This document shows positions 9,289 through 18,636 of a stretch of DNA of 64,000 bases, piece by piece (the stretch's first letter is position 1; every line of letters starts with the position of its first letter). The DNA is from Paenibacillus faecis. Its GTDB lineage: Bacteria > Bacillota > Bacilli > Paenibacillales > Paenibacillaceae. The stretch spans positions 1,178,001 to 1,242,000 of the forward strand of contig NZ_VSDO01000002.1 in the NCBI RefSeq assembly GCF_008084145.1, read 5' to 3'. The notes under the pieces were generated by a model. It searched no databases. It had not been told where the DNA came from and was given only the letters and a program-made list of their open reading frames with translations. Both the position numbers and the translations under genes were made by a program.

Positions 9289-9789
9289 ATGGGAATTACC
9301 CTGATCTGGGCCATGTCGAAGAACGGGGCGATCGGCCGCGACAACCAGCTGCCTTGGCGGCTGCCGGCTGATTTGAAGTTTTTTAAAGAGCAGACCACCG
9401 GAAAGACGATGGTCATGGGCCGGAAAACCTGGGAATCGATGGGGAGCAAACCGCTTCCGAACCGGCGCAGCGTTGTCCTGACCGCGGACCATGCTTATCG
9501 GGCGGAAGGGGCGGAAATCGTTCACTCCGTAGAGGAAGCTTTGGAGTTCGCAAAAGGGGAAGAACTGATGGTCATCGGTGGTGCGGGCGTATTCTCCCAT
9601 TTCCTTCCGTATGCCGACAAGCTGCTGGTGACCAAGATCGACGAAGACGTGGAAGGGGACGTGTTTTTTCCGCATTTCGAATGGTCGGAGTTTAGGCTTG
9701 TACAGGAAAAAGAGGGAATTCGTGATGAGAAGAATCCTTACAGTTACCGCTTTTTGACTTATGAGCGGCAGAAGCCCGCTGCGCAATAG
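9289..9789 (+). CDS. dfrA: Dihydrofolate reductase
   Basis: The 166-residue protein starts MGITLIWAMSKNGAIGRDNQLPWRLPADL, with the family's conserved Gly-Asn/Asp-Leu-Pro-Trp segment and the VMGRKTWESMG NADPH/folate region. It also has the VIGGAGVF motif near residue 95. It reduces the dihydrofolate that ThyA produces, which explains the thyA-dfrA pairing. The ribosome site AGAAAGGGGC precedes the ATG. No unusual residues were seen. Confidence 0.95.
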   Translation: MGITLIWAMSKNGAIGRDNQLPWRLPADLKFFKEQTTGKTMVMGRKTWESMGSKPLPNRRSVVLTADHAYRAEGAEIVHSVEEALEFAKGEELMVIGGAGVFSHFLPYADKLLVTKIDEDVEGDVFFPHFEWSEFRLVQEKEGIRDEKNPYSYRFLTYERQKPAAQ

Positions 9790-9853
9790 TGCAAATTATC
9801 ATATCAATAATCCATTAATAACGTTTCCCCCGGATGCTAACATCAAGATACAC

Positions 9854-9871
9854 TGAAATGTGAGAATTTCA
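9854..9871. promoter_or_regulatory. Inverted repeat upstream of gltD
   Basis: TGAAAT, 6 bases, ATTTCA forms a perfect interrupted palindrome 43 bases before the gltD start. It does not match the TnrA consensus I know, so the binding protein is unknown. Confidence 0.35.
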
Positions 9872-9914
9872 CCGCCTGGGAGTTCTCGCTTAAAACGGAT
9901 GGGGGAAGTTTAAG

Positions 9915-11402
9915 ATGTCAACACCAACGGGTTTCATGGAATATAAAAGACAGCTTCCTGCGGACCGGAGCCCGTCCGAACGGGTTCAGGACTGGCAGGA
10001 GTTCCATAAGCATATGTCGGACGAGGAACTCCGGACGCAGGGCGCCCGCTGTATGGATTGCGGCACGCCATATTGCCATACGGGAATGGATATGACGGGA
10101 GGCACCTCCGGCTGCCCGGTGCACAACCTGATTCCGGAATGGAACAACCTGGTGTACCGCGGCCTGTGGAAGGAAGCGCTGGATCGGCTGCATAAAACGA
10201 ATAATTTTCCCGAATTTACGGGAAGAGTCTGCCCGGCTCCTTGTGAGGGCTCATGTACAGTAGGGCTGATCGGACAGCCCGTGACGATCAAAACGATCGA
10301 GCAAGCGATCATCGATAAAGGCTTCGAGGAAGGCTGGGTTGTGCCCGAGCCTCCGAAGCATCGCACCGGCCGCCGGGTTGCCGTCGTCGGCTCCGGTCCG
10401 GCCGGCCTGGCTTGCGCGGCTCAGCTCAACAAGGCGGGCCATGAAGTGACCGTATTCGAGCGCTCCGACCGGATCGGCGGCTTGCTGATGTACGGAATTC
10501 CTACGATGAAGCTCGATAAGGCTGTTGTACAGCGCAGAGTGGATCTGCTTGCGGCGGAAGGTGTGAAGTTCGTCACCAATACGGAAATCGGCAAGGATAT
10601 TCCAGCCAAACAGCTCGTGGACGAATTCGACGCGGTCGTGCTCTGCGGGGGTGCGACCAAGCCGCGCGAGTTCAATATCGAAGGCAGCGATTTGAAGGGC
10701 GTCCACTACGCGATGCCATTTTTGAACGGGACGATCAAGAGCTATCTCGACTCCGGGCTGCAGGACGGTCAGTATTTGTCGGCGGCCGGCAAGGACGTCA
10801 TCGTCATCGGCGGCGGGGATACCGGTTCCGACTGCGTGGCGACATCGCTGCGGCACGGGTGCCGCAGCGTCACCCAATTCGGTACCCATGCCAAAGCGCC
10901 GTTGGAGCGGGACGTCATCAATAACCCTTGGCCGCAGTTCCCGAATGTGTATTCTCTCGACTATGCGCAGGAGGAAGCCAAAGCGCTGTTCGGCTCCGAC
11001 CCGCGCGAGTTCTCCATCATGACGACGAAGTTCGTCGGGGATGAGCAGGGGAATTTGAAGGAGCTGCACACAGTGCAAATCCAGCGTATTGTGGATGAGA
11101 CGGGACGCAAGATTTACCAGCCGATTCCCGGCACGGAACGGGTGTTTCCGGCTCAGCTCGCGCTGATCGCGATCGGTTTTGACGGGCCGGAGCAGGGAAT
11201 CGTTGGCGAACTGGGGTTGGAAACGGACCGCCGGACCAATGTCAAAGCCCGCTACGGTAAGTACAACACCAATGTCGAGAAAGTGTTTGCGGCCGGGGAT
11301 ATGCGGCGCGGGCAAAGCCTCGTCGTATGGGCTATTCATGAAGGCCGTGAAGCGGCGCGCGAAGTGGATAAATTCCTGATGGGCGCCACCGTTCTCGCCT
11401 AG
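9915..11402 (+). CDS. gltD: Glutamate synthase small subunit
   Basis: The 495-residue protein has the N-terminal iron-sulfur region with CMDCGTPYC and CPAPCEGSC cysteine clusters, then an FAD motif GSGPAGLACA near residue 158 and an NADPH motif GGGDTGSDC near residue 297. It supplies electrons from NADPH to the large glutamate synthase subunit for glutamate formation from glutamine and 2-oxoglutarate. No gltA/gltB gene is present in the window, so the partner must lie elsewhere, or this is one of the related stand-alone GltD-like oxidoreductases. The ATG follows GGGGGAAG. Confidence 0.9.
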   Translation: MSTPTGFMEYKRQLPADRSPSERVQDWQEFHKHMSDEELRTQGARCMDCGTPYCHTGMDMTGGTSGCPVHNLIPEWNNLVYRGLWKEALDRLHKTNNFPEFTGRVCPAPCEGSCTVGLIGQPVTIKTIEQAIIDKGFEEGWVVPEPPKHRTGRRVAVVGSGPAGLACAAQLNKAGHEVTVFERSDRIGGLLMYGIPTMKLDKAVVQRRVDLLAAEGVKFVTNTEIGKDIPAKQLVDEFDAVVLCGGATKPREFNIEGSDLKGVHYAMPFLNGTIKSYLDSGLQDGQYLSAAGKDVIVIGGGDTGSDCVATSLRHGCRSVTQFGTHAKAPLERDVINNPWPQFPNVYSLDYAQEEAKALFGSDPREFSIMTTKFVGDEQGNLKELHTVQIQRIVDETGRKIYQPIPGTERVFPAQLALIAIGFDGPEQGIVGELGLETDRRTNVKARYGKYNTNVEKVFAAGDMRRGQSLVVWAIHEGREAAREVDKFLMGATVLA

Positions 11403-11461
11403 TTTTTCGAGCTTCCGGTATTCAGTGGACTCCAAAAATATGATATAATAGATTCAGCTAC

Positions 11462-11489
11462 AGGGCTGCGCGGCGCGCGGCCCTTTTTC
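11462..11489 (+). terminator. Terminator between gltD and topB
   Basis: AGGGCTGCGC / GCGCGGCCCT with a 3-base loop and a following T5. A TATAAT hexamer at 11443-11448 lies just upstream of it, which could be a promoter feeding straight into this hairpin or may be chance. Confidence 0.75.
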
Positions 11490-11565
11490 TTGAGCATACT
11501 TATGAATTCTATTATTTTCTGGAAGCTTTAACGCTTTGGAAGCTAGGAAAGTGGGGCCCGTACCA

Positions 11566-13848
11566 ATGAAAACGCTCGTTATCGCCGAAAAACCGGACAT
11601 GGGGCGAACGATCGCCGCGGTCATCGAGCCGAAGGCGAAGAACAACCGGACCTATTTGGAGGGGGATCGCTACATTATCACTTGGGCGATCGGTCATCTG
11701 CTCGGTTTGGCCGAGCCTGACGCCTACGACGAAAAGTATAAACGGTGGAACTTCGGCGATTTGCCGATACTGCCGGAACGGTTTAAGATTGTCCCCAACC
11801 CGCGGACGAAGGATCAGCTCAAAACGATCGGCGAGCTGTCCAAACGCTGCGACAAAGTCGTCAACGCGTGTGACGCCGGGCGGGAAGGGCAGTATATTTT
11901 CGCCTTGATCCAGCAGCAGTTGAAGCTGACGCAGCCGGTTCAACGGCTTTGGATCTCCGATTTGACGGCCGAAAGCATCGCCCAAGGGTTCGAGAAGCTG
12001 CGCGACGGCGCCGAGTTCGATAATCTGACGTCGGCGGCCCGGGCCCGCAGCGAAGCGGACTGGCTCGTCGGCATGAACGCCTCGCGGGCGTTTACGACGA
12101 AGCACCGAACCCTGTTGTCCGTCGGACGCGTACAAACGCCGGTATTGGCGCTGATTTACGACCGTCAGAAGGAGATCGAAAACTTTGATTCACTGACCTA
12201 CTACGAGATCAAGGCGCTGTTTGAGCAGGGCGACCGTCGGTATACCGGCAGTTGGCAGGGCGAGCGGCTGACGGATAAAGACCGTGCCGCCGCCATAGCG
12301 GACAAGGTGCGCGGGAAGCAGGGCAGGATCGCGGAATACGAAGTGAAGGATACGCGGGAATATCCTTACAGGCTTTACGATTTGACGCTGCTGCAGCGGG
12401 AGGCCAACGCCAAGTACGGCTATTCGGCCAAGAAAACGCTCGATCTGGCTCAGGCGCTGTATGAGAAACATAAGGTGATTACTTATCCCCGGACGAGTTC
12501 GAACTATGTGACCGAGCAGAATATCGACGGGATGCACAAGGCGCTGCACATGCTGAAATCAACGCCATACAAAGAACTGGCGGAAGGCGGAAATCCGGGG
12601 ATCGTGAACGTCAACAACAAGTCGGTGTGCAATCCGTCCCGGGTCGAGGATCACCATGCCATCCTGCCTACACTGCGCCGTCCGGGGGCGCTGGGCAAAG
12701 AGGAGCAGAACATCTATGATCTCGTGGTCCGCCGCTTTCTGTCCCATTTTTATCCGCCGGCGGAATATAAGCAGCATACGGTCCTGACGGAAGTCGAAGG
12801 CGAAACGTTCAAAACGAATGTCAAAGAGCTCCGTTCCCTGGGGTGGAAAGTTTGTCTACCGGGGGAGGACAACGCCGGGAAAACTTCCGGACGCGGCAAG
12901 AAGCAAGAGGAAGACGACGAGGCGGAAGAGCTGGTCAGCGAACCGTTTACGATCGACCGGAACGCGCCGGTCCGATGCGCCGAAGCGGAAGCCAAGGAGA
13001 AGGCGACCCAGCCGCCGAAGGCTTACACCGAAGGGACGCTGCTGAAAGCGATGGAAAGCGCCGGGAAGCAGCTTGAGAATGAGGAGCTTCGCGAAGCGAT
13101 GAAAGAAGCGGGGCTCGGCACGCCCGCGACCCGGGCCGCAACGATCGAACGGCTGAAGAAAGTCGGCTACATTACGATGCAGGGGAAACGGATCACGGTC
13201 ACGCAAAAGGGCCGGACGGCGATCGAATTGATCCGCCACGCCGGCGTCGAACTGCTGACCTCACCGGAGATGACCGGGCATTGGGAGCGCCGCCTTCATC
13301 AGATCTCGAAGGGGGAGGCCGCCCGGGAGGCATTTATGGAGAACGTGAAACGGTTCACCATTTCGATTATCGAGAAGGTCCGCACCCAGCCGAAGGCGGA
13401 CGCCTCGTTATTCGAGCCGGGCGAAGCGGAGAAGGGCAAGCGCGGGCGCGCAGCCGGCGGAAGGAAGTCCGCCGCCGCCAAGGACACCGGCGGCAGGAAA
13501 GCCGCGGGCGATAAGCCGGCGGGAGCGGCCCGTCGATCGGCGGCATCGGGTCCCGGCGGACTGCAGCCGCTGGCGCCCTGCCCGCGCGAAGGCTGCGGCG
13601 GCCAGTTGATCGAAGGCCGCAAAGGGTACGGCTGCACGCATTTCAAGCAGGGCTGCGGCTTTGTCATCTGGAAGGAATTCGCCGGCAAGCAGATCTCCCT
13701 CCCGATGCTGAACGCCCTGCTGGAGAAAGGCCAAACCCAGCTGCTTACGTTCAAGCAGCCGGACGGGGAGATGAAGGCGCGGATCCGGCTTGCGGATCGT
13801 TCAACCGGCAAGCTGGAGGTGGAGCGCGCCGCATCGCCAACCGTATAA
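11566..13848 (+). CDS. topB: DNA topoisomerase III
   Basis: The 760-residue type IA topoisomerase has an N-terminal TOPRIM domain (KTLVIAEKPDMGRTIA, and DAGREGQ with the metal-binding acidic residues) and the catalytic tyrosine in ITYPRTSS at residue 307. A basic Ala/Gly-rich linker (about 620-665) leads to a C-terminal cysteine cluster CPREGCGG...C...C that looks like one zinc ribbon. It relaxes negative supercoils and decatenates DNA. I start at the MKTLVIAEKPD methionine by family alignment; an upstream in-frame methionine exists at 11536. Confidence 0.93.
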   Translation: MKTLVIAEKPDMGRTIAAVIEPKAKNNRTYLEGDRYIITWAIGHLLGLAEPDAYDEKYKRWNFGDLPILPERFKIVPNPRTKDQLKTIGELSKRCDKVVNACDAGREGQYIFALIQQQLKLTQPVQRLWISDLTAESIAQGFEKLRDGAEFDNLTSAARARSEADWLVGMNASRAFTTKHRTLLSVGRVQTPVLALIYDRQKEIENFDSLTYYEIKALFEQGDRRYTGSWQGERLTDKDRAAAIADKVRGKQGRIAEYEVKDTREYPYRLYDLTLLQREANAKYGYSAKKTLDLAQALYEKHKVITYPRTSSNYVTEQNIDGMHKALHMLKSTPYKELAEGGNPGIVNVNNKSVCNPSRVEDHHAILPTLRRPGALGKEEQNIYDLVVRRFLSHFYPPAEYKQHTVLTEVEGETFKTNVKELRSLGWKVCLPGEDNAGKTSGRGKKQEEDDEAEELVSEPFTIDRNAPVRCAEAEAKEKATQPPKAYTEGTLLKAMESAGKQLENEELREAMKEAGLGTPATRAATIERLKKVGYITMQGKRITVTQKGRTAIELIRHAGVELLTSPEMTGHWERRLHQISKGEAAREAFMENVKRFTISIIEKVRTQPKADASLFEPGEAEKGKRGRAAGGRKSAAAKDTGGRKAAGDKPAGAARRSAASGPGGLQPLAPCPREGCGGQLIEGRKGYGCTHFKQGCGFVIWKEFAGKQISLPMLNALLEKGQTQLLTFKQPDGEMKARIRLADRSTGKLEVERAASPTV

Positions 13849-13852
13849 CAGA

Positions 13853-13897
13853 ACAGCCGCCCGGGACCTTTAAATCAGGTCCCGGGCGGCTGTTTTT
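13853..13897. terminator. Strong hairpin between topB and the HAD gene
   Basis: A perfect 17-bp stem ACAGCCGCCCGGGACCT with its complement, a 7-base loop and T5 on the plus side. The minus-strand HAD gene stops at the edge of this hairpin, so it may serve both genes, though the T-run on the minus side is weak. Confidence 0.88.
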
Positions 13898-14675
13898 ACT
13901 TCTTCGACGATGCGACGTTATGCTTCCGCTGCCGGGCCGCGACGCTCTCGGCGATGATCGCCGGCACTTCGGTCAGGGAGGAGACGGTGTACATTTGCGT
14001 ATCCATCGTCTTTTTCAATTCGATCACATTGTAGGACCATTCGGTCGGGTGTTTGATATAAACCGCATTGATTCCGGCGGAAAGCGCCGGAGCGATATCC
14101 GTCCGCAAGCTGTTGCCGATCATCCAGGTGTTGTTACGGTCAAAAGTCCGGGAGGACAGAATTTCTTCCAGCGCATCGATATTTTTGTGCCGACGGATGT
14201 AAATCCGATCCTGAAAGTAGGCGGCGAGTTTCATCTGTTCGATCTTGCGCTGTTGGATCACCGTTTCGCCGCCCGTATAAAGGTAGAGTTCATGACCGTG
14301 ACTCGCAAGCAGCTCCAGCGTCATCTCCATCCCGGGATAGGGTTCGACCTCCTGGTCGTAAACGCTCATCCCGAGCTTGAGCAGCTTATCCTCTTCGGCC
14401 AGCCGAGTTTCGCGGCCAAGCAGCCTGCAAAAATACCGGTACGTATCGATCAGGGACTGGGGAAAATGGGTGCTGACGAAACCGATTTTTTGCACCCCGG
14501 CGACGTCGATTTCGATTTGTTTGCCGCGGACTTCTTCGGCCGAAATCCGGGAATCGCCGAACCAATCGACGATCAGCTCGGCAAATTCATCGAGAATGCG
14601 ATCGAAATAGATATTGCAATGCACCAGCGTATCATCCAGGTCAAAAATAAGTTGCTGCCGCAGCGGCAGATTCAT
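13896..14675 (-). CDS. HAD family hydrolase
   Basis: The 259-residue protein has the HAD motif I FDLDDTLVH (nucleophile Asp and acid/base Asp), motif II threonine in LYTGG, and the motif III/IV region around IGNSLRTDIAPAL with its acidic residue. An alpha-helical cap sits between motifs I and II, as in phosphoglycolate-phosphatase-like enzymes. It is expected to be a soluble phosphatase of unknown substrate. AAAGGAGTG precedes the ATG. The ArsR-type regulator lies 39 bases upstream on the same strand, so they may be cotranscribed. Confidence 0.85.
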   Translation of the reverse strand: MNLPLRQQLIFDLDDTLVHCNIYFDRILDEFAELIVDWFGDSRISAEEVRGKQIEIDVAGVQKIGFVSTHFPQSLIDTYRYFCRLLGRETRLAEEDKLLKLGMSVYDQEVEPYPGMEMTLELLASHGHELYLYTGGETVIQQRKIEQMKLAAYFQDRIYIRRHKNIDALEEILSSRTFDRNNTWMIGNSLRTDIAPALSAGINAVYIKHPTEWSYNVIELKKTMDTQMYTVSSLTEVPAIIAESVAARQRKHNVASSKK

Positions 14676-14714
14676 CTGAGGTCACTCCTTTGGCGAAAAG
14701 GCAAGAGTTATCCG

Positions 14715-15629
14715 TTACAGCCGGATATAGGATTCCAGAAACATATTGAGTTCGGACGTTCCGTCCGGGCGAATGCTGAATTTCTCGGTATCCCGGTCGA
14801 CGAGATGGACCCGGAGCAATCCCGCGACGCGCAGCCGCATCAAATGGTGCATTAACTGTTCTTCGGTTTCTTGAAGCTCCTCCACCATCTCGGGCAGCGA
14901 TTTCGGCTGGTCCGCCACATAACGAAGGAGACGGAGCCGCTCCGGTTTGGCCAGGGCCCGGGTAAAGCGAAGCAGGCTGATCGGCGGCTCGTCCTCGTCA
15001 AGCTCGGGCAAGTCGAGCGGATACTGGATCAGCAGCGTGCGTTCATAGAAACAGTATGTATTAATCGGCCGAAAATGAATCGAAGGAATTAAAACGACGT
15101 GGTCGATCGGCAGTTCAGGTTCGAGGACCAATCCTCCGGATGCATACTCCACCAAGGCGTCGGGATCCATTTTACGAACCAAGGCCCGCTTCTCGGCAGC
15201 ATCCTCTTCCAGCAGTTCCACATATTGCGGCTCGATCGGATGAAAATAAGATTCGTACCATATCCTCATCGGAGAGGCATATTGGCGCAGACGGGCGATA
15301 TCCTGGCCGGTCACGGAGGGAACATACGCGCTTAACTTGTGCAAAAGAATCTCCTCGCCGGCGGAGGCCAGCGTTTCAATATAGCCCTCGATACCGTAAT
15401 CGGGGTGGCGTTCGATAGCCAAGGCGTACAGCAGATCATAGTCCGAAAAAGGCAGCCGGGCCGCCGTCTCAAAGGCCGAGCGCCGCTGCTCGTCCAGGCG
15501 GGATTCGATATCCGCGATCCACTCGGGTCCAATATCGAGATTATTTACCCATTTTTGCGTCGTATATATCATAAAGCTGCTCAGAAGCTCGTACACGGGA
15601 GATACGTCGATTTTAACGTCATAAAACAT
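14715..15629 (-). CDS. ArsR-type winged-helix transcriptional regulator
   Basis: The 304-residue protein has a long N-terminal region without recognised motifs and a C-terminal winged helix (about 220-300) with ALAKPERLRLLRYVADQPKSL followed by HHLMRLRVAGLLRVH. That matches ArsR/SmtB DNA-binding domains. The N-terminal part is shared with large ArsR-like regulators of Firmicutes and may sense a ligand or bind partner proteins. No metal-binding CxC motif is seen. The gene precedes a HAD hydrolase on the same strand; the effector is unknown. Confidence 0.75.
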   Translation of the reverse strand: MFYDVKIDVSPVYELLSSFMIYTTQKWVNNLDIGPEWIADIESRLDEQRRSAFETAARLPFSDYDLLYALAIERHPDYGIEGYIETLASAGEEILLHKLSAYVPSVTGQDIARLRQYASPMRIWYESYFHPIEPQYVELLEEDAAEKRALVRKMDPDALVEYASGGLVLEPELPIDHVVLIPSIHFRPINTYCFYERTLLIQYPLDLPELDEDEPPISLLRFTRALAKPERLRLLRYVADQPKSLPEMVEELQETEEQLMHHLMRLRVAGLLRVHLVDRDTEKFSIRPDGTSELNMFLESYIRL

Positions 15630-15899
15630 GACAAGCCCTCCTCTATTTCAATGCACATAATTTCATTATGGCTTGTTGCGGCGGGGCTTGTCTACTATAA
15701 TGTTTATGGACTCTTTATGAAAAGGCGTTTATCGATTTCAAATAACCAGCAAACGTGCCATTATGCGGAAGGTCGCCGGGGATACCAGCGATTTTCTTCT
15801 TTTTTGTCGGCAAATATGAACAGGCTGTAATGGATTTTCAGGAACAATTCCAATACACTAAAGAGTAGATGCAGGAATATTCAAAGGAGAATCGGACTG

Positions 15900-16634
15900 A
15901 TGATCAATGTGAACCGTTTGAATAAATCGGTGGATGGCCGTAAGAAGCAAATACTTCGCGAGGTAAGCACCCGGTTTGAGCAGGGGGAGATGATCGGCGT
16001 GGTGGGGCCGAGCGGTAGCGGGAAGAGCACGCTGCTGCGATGCCTTGCCCTGCGCGAGAAATGGGACGGCGGCGAATATACTTGGGATGGAGAGACGGTG
16101 ATCGCCGGCGGCGGCACCGGTTCGCAGAAATACCGTTCGCGCTGTGCGTATCTTGAACAAAACCCGTCGCTCTATCCCGAAAGAACGGCTCTAAAAAACG
16201 TGCTGATCGGACAAGTCGGACAAACTCCCCTGATCAGGCGTATCACCGGTATGGTGCGATCCGACGATTACATGGGGGCGATGGACGAGCTTGAGAAGTT
16301 CGGGCTGCTGGATAAGGCTCATGTGAAGGCCGGCAAATTGAGCGGAGGCGAACGCCAACGGGTCGCCATTTGCCGCGCGCTGGTGCATGGAGCCGGATTT
16401 ATCGCGGCGGACGAGCCGGTCGTCGGCCTGGACCCGCAATCGGCGGAGCGCGTCCTCACGACGCTGCGAACGCTTTGCGCCGAACAGGGGAAAATCGTCG
16501 TCGCCGCTCTCCCGATGGAGCTCGCGGAACGTTATTGTTCGAGAATTTGGGGACTCTATGAAGGAGAGCTTAAGCTCGATATCTCGGGCAGACGTCTGAC
16601 CGGCGAAGAGAAACGGTCCATTGAACTGGTATGA
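15900..16634 (+). CDS. ABC transporter ATP-binding protein, PhnC-like, no permease
   Basis: The 244-residue ATPase has Walker [10 protein letters not shown], a Q-loop region, the signature LSGGERQRVAICRAL, Walker B FIAADEPVVGLD and an H-loop replaced by ALPMELAERYC. The spacing and the NVLIGQVGQTPLIRR region resemble phosphonate-importer PhnC. There is no permease or binding protein next to it; instead it overlaps by 4 bases with a repeat lipoprotein and precedes a two-component system. An export, signalling or envelope-stress role is therefore as likely as import. AAAGGAG precedes the ATG. Confidence 0.85.
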   Translation: MINVNRLNKSVDGRKKQILREVSTRFEQGEMIGVVGPSGSGKSTLLRCLALREKWDGGEYTWDGETVIAGGGTGSQKYRSRCAYLEQNPSLYPERTALKNVLIGQVGQTPLIRRITGMVRSDDYMGAMDELEKFGLLDKAHVKAGKLSGGERQRVAICRALVHGAGFIAADEPVVGLDPQSAERVLTTLRTLCAEQGKIVVAALPMELAERYCSRIWGLYEGELKLDISGRRLTGEEKRSIELV

Positions 16635-17905
16635 AGAAGAGAGTGATGATATTGCTTTTTAATCGATGGCTTGCGATCGTGGCCGGGAGCATGATTCTGA
16701 CGGCCCTGAGCGGCTGCACCATCATCAAGGATCCGAAGTCCCTGATGGAGACACCGCAATTGACCTCGGACCGGGAGTCGCTGATGAGCGTGATTAACGC
16801 GGAACTCAAAGGCGCCCAGCCGATCCGCCCCCGCGATGCCAGCGATATCAGCTCGGTCCGCACGCCCGACTTGGATAATGACGGGGTCAAGGAAGCGATC
16901 GTCTTTTATGAAACGCCGGACGAAGCGGTGCGGATTCACGGGTTGATCCTGGAGCAGGAAGGGGATACGTGGGAGCCGAGAGTGAAGTTTGACGGCGAAG
17001 GCCAGGTGCTTGAGACGTTCCAACTGCGGGATATTACCGGGGACGGGAACTTGGAGATTATCGCCGGTTTTTCCAGCGGGGAAGAAGATCCACAGCGGGG
17101 ATTGACCGTATATAGGTACAACGGGAGCGAAGTGGAGAACATCCTTACGCTGCCCTACAACGATTTTCTTATCGACGATTTAAATCAGGACGGGCAGCTG
17201 GACTTGACGGTCGTTACCTTGAAACGGGATCAGAACGCTATGGTTACCGTGTACCAATACGACGGTTCGTTTAATGAAATAAGCCATATCCAGCTGGACG
17301 ATCCGATCCGGGAATATTACAACACCGTCAGCGGCAACATCACTCCCGATTTGAAAGGAATCGTGCTGGACGCCTCTTTTGGCTCGCATTACGCTTATTC
17401 CCATATTATCGTGATGAAGGATAACCGATTGGTCGATTTGCTGCCGTCCCAGGACGCCACCTTTAAGAACTATCCCGTCTTCAGCGGGGACGTGGACGGG
17501 GACGGAATATTGGAGGTCGGCCGCTCCGAAAAACCGAAAGGCTGGGAGAACCGCCCTTATGACGATATCCCGTTGTTTTCTTTTTATCAGTGGGAGGAAG
17601 AGAAGGGTCTGAAATTCGTGCTTCAGCAATATATGGATTTAGCGGGCCGTTTCTACTTTAATTTTCCGAAGGATTGGTGGGGAAAAGTGACCATCGACCC
17701 GAAATCGAACCAGAACGAACATCTGTGGTTCACCCGGATCGATAACGGCGATGTCGTTGCGGAGATTTCCTTCTTCTCCTTGTCCGAGTGGGAAAAGCAT
17801 AAAGAGGACTGGGAGCTGCTGGCCAGGGATAACGATAAGGTGATCGGCTTCTTGAGCCACACCGATTTGAAAATCAATAAAGGCGAAAAAGAAATCAAGC
17901 GTTAA
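16631..17905 (+). CDS. Lipoprotein with VCBS/FG-GAP-like repeats
   Basis: The 424-residue product has a signal peptide ending in the lipobox LSGC near residue 30, so it should be anchored on the outer face of the membrane. The body holds repeated Asp-rich calcium-type loops such as DLDNDGVKEA, DITGDGNLEI, DLNQDGQLDL and DVDGDGILEV, the hallmark of FG-GAP/VCBS beta-propeller blades. Its start overlaps the ABC ATPase stop (ATGA). It may be a sensor or accessory component for the two-component system encoded directly after it. Binding target unknown. Confidence 0.82.
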   Translation: MKKRVMILLFNRWLAIVAGSMILTALSGCTIIKDPKSLMETPQLTSDRESLMSVINAELKGAQPIRPRDASDISSVRTPDLDNDGVKEAIVFYETPDEAVRIHGLILEQEGDTWEPRVKFDGEGQVLETFQLRDITGDGNLEIIAGFSSGEEDPQRGLTVYRYNGSEVENILTLPYNDFLIDDLNQDGQLDLTVVTLKRDQNAMVTVYQYDGSFNEISHIQLDDPIREYYNTVSGNITPDLKGIVLDASFGSHYAYSHIIVMKDNRLVDLLPSQDATFKNYPVFSGDVDGDGILEVGRSEKPKGWENRPYDDIPLFSFYQWEEEKGLKFVLQQYMDLAGRFYFNFPKDWWGKVTIDPKSNQNEHLWFTRIDNGDVVAEISFFSLSEWEKHKEDWELLARDNDKVIGFLSHTDLKINKGEKEIKR

Positions 17906-17937
17906 GGTTTTTTGCATAGTTGAGGGAGGAGACCAAG

Positions 17938-18636
17938 TTGAGCAAAGTACTGATTTTGGAAGATGAGGAGTCGATCCGCAGTTTTATCGTCATCAATTTG
18001 AAGCGCAACGGCTTCGAGGTATTGGAGGCGGCCGACGGCAACGAGGCGTTGGCCAAACTGCAAAGCGTGCCGGATATCGATATCGCCCTGCTTGATGTGA
18101 TGGTCCCGGGGATCGACGGATTTGAGGTATGCCGGCGAGTCCGTGAAACGAACGAACGGATCGGCATCATCTTTTTGACGGCGAAGGTGCAGGAACAGGA
18201 TAAGGTATACGCCTTGTCCGTCGGAGCGGATGACCATGTGAGCAAGCCTTTTAGTCCGACCGAATTAATCGCACGGATTCAGTCGCTCCTGCGGAGGGTC
18301 AACGTGTACCGGGAAAGCAGCGCGAAAGTCTCTTTCACCTCGGGGCCGTTCACTTTGGACCTCATCTCCAAACAGTTTAAGAAGAACGGTAAATTGATCG
18401 AGCTTACGCCTACGGAATTCTCGCTGATCCAGTATTTTCTGGAGCAGGAGAACACGCCGCTTAGCCGGGACCTGCTGCTCGACCATGTTTGGGGCAAGGA
18501 ATATATGGGGGATCCGAAGATTGTGGACGTGAATATCCGCAGGCTCCGCCAAAAGATCGAAAATAACCCTTCCGAGCCGGCGTTCCTGCAGACCGTATGG
18601 GGACACGGCTATAAGTGGAAAGGCGAGGGACAATGA
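17938..18636 (+). CDS. OmpR-family response regulator
   Basis: The 232-residue protein has a receiver domain with the acidic pair EDEES, phospho-acceptor Asp53 in LLDVMVPGID, the conserved Thr in FLTAK and the Lys in SKPFSP. It is followed by a winged-helix output domain with LTPTEFSLIQYFLEQ and RRLRQKIE. The TTG start is supported by GGGAGGAG 8 bases upstream; an in-frame earlier start lacks such a site. It overlaps the histidine kinase start by 4 bases, so the pair is translationally coupled. Confidence 0.93.
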   Translation: MSKVLILEDEESIRSFIVINLKRNGFEVLEAADGNEALAKLQSVPDIDIALLDVMVPGIDGFEVCRRVRETNERIGIIFLTAKVQEQDKVYALSVGADDHVSKPFSPTELIARIQSLLRRVNVYRESSAKVSFTSGPFTLDLISKQFKKNGKLIELTPTEFSLIQYFLEQENTPLSRDLLLDHVWGKEYMGDPKIVDVNIRRLRQKIENNPSEPAFLQTVWGHGYKWKGEGQ

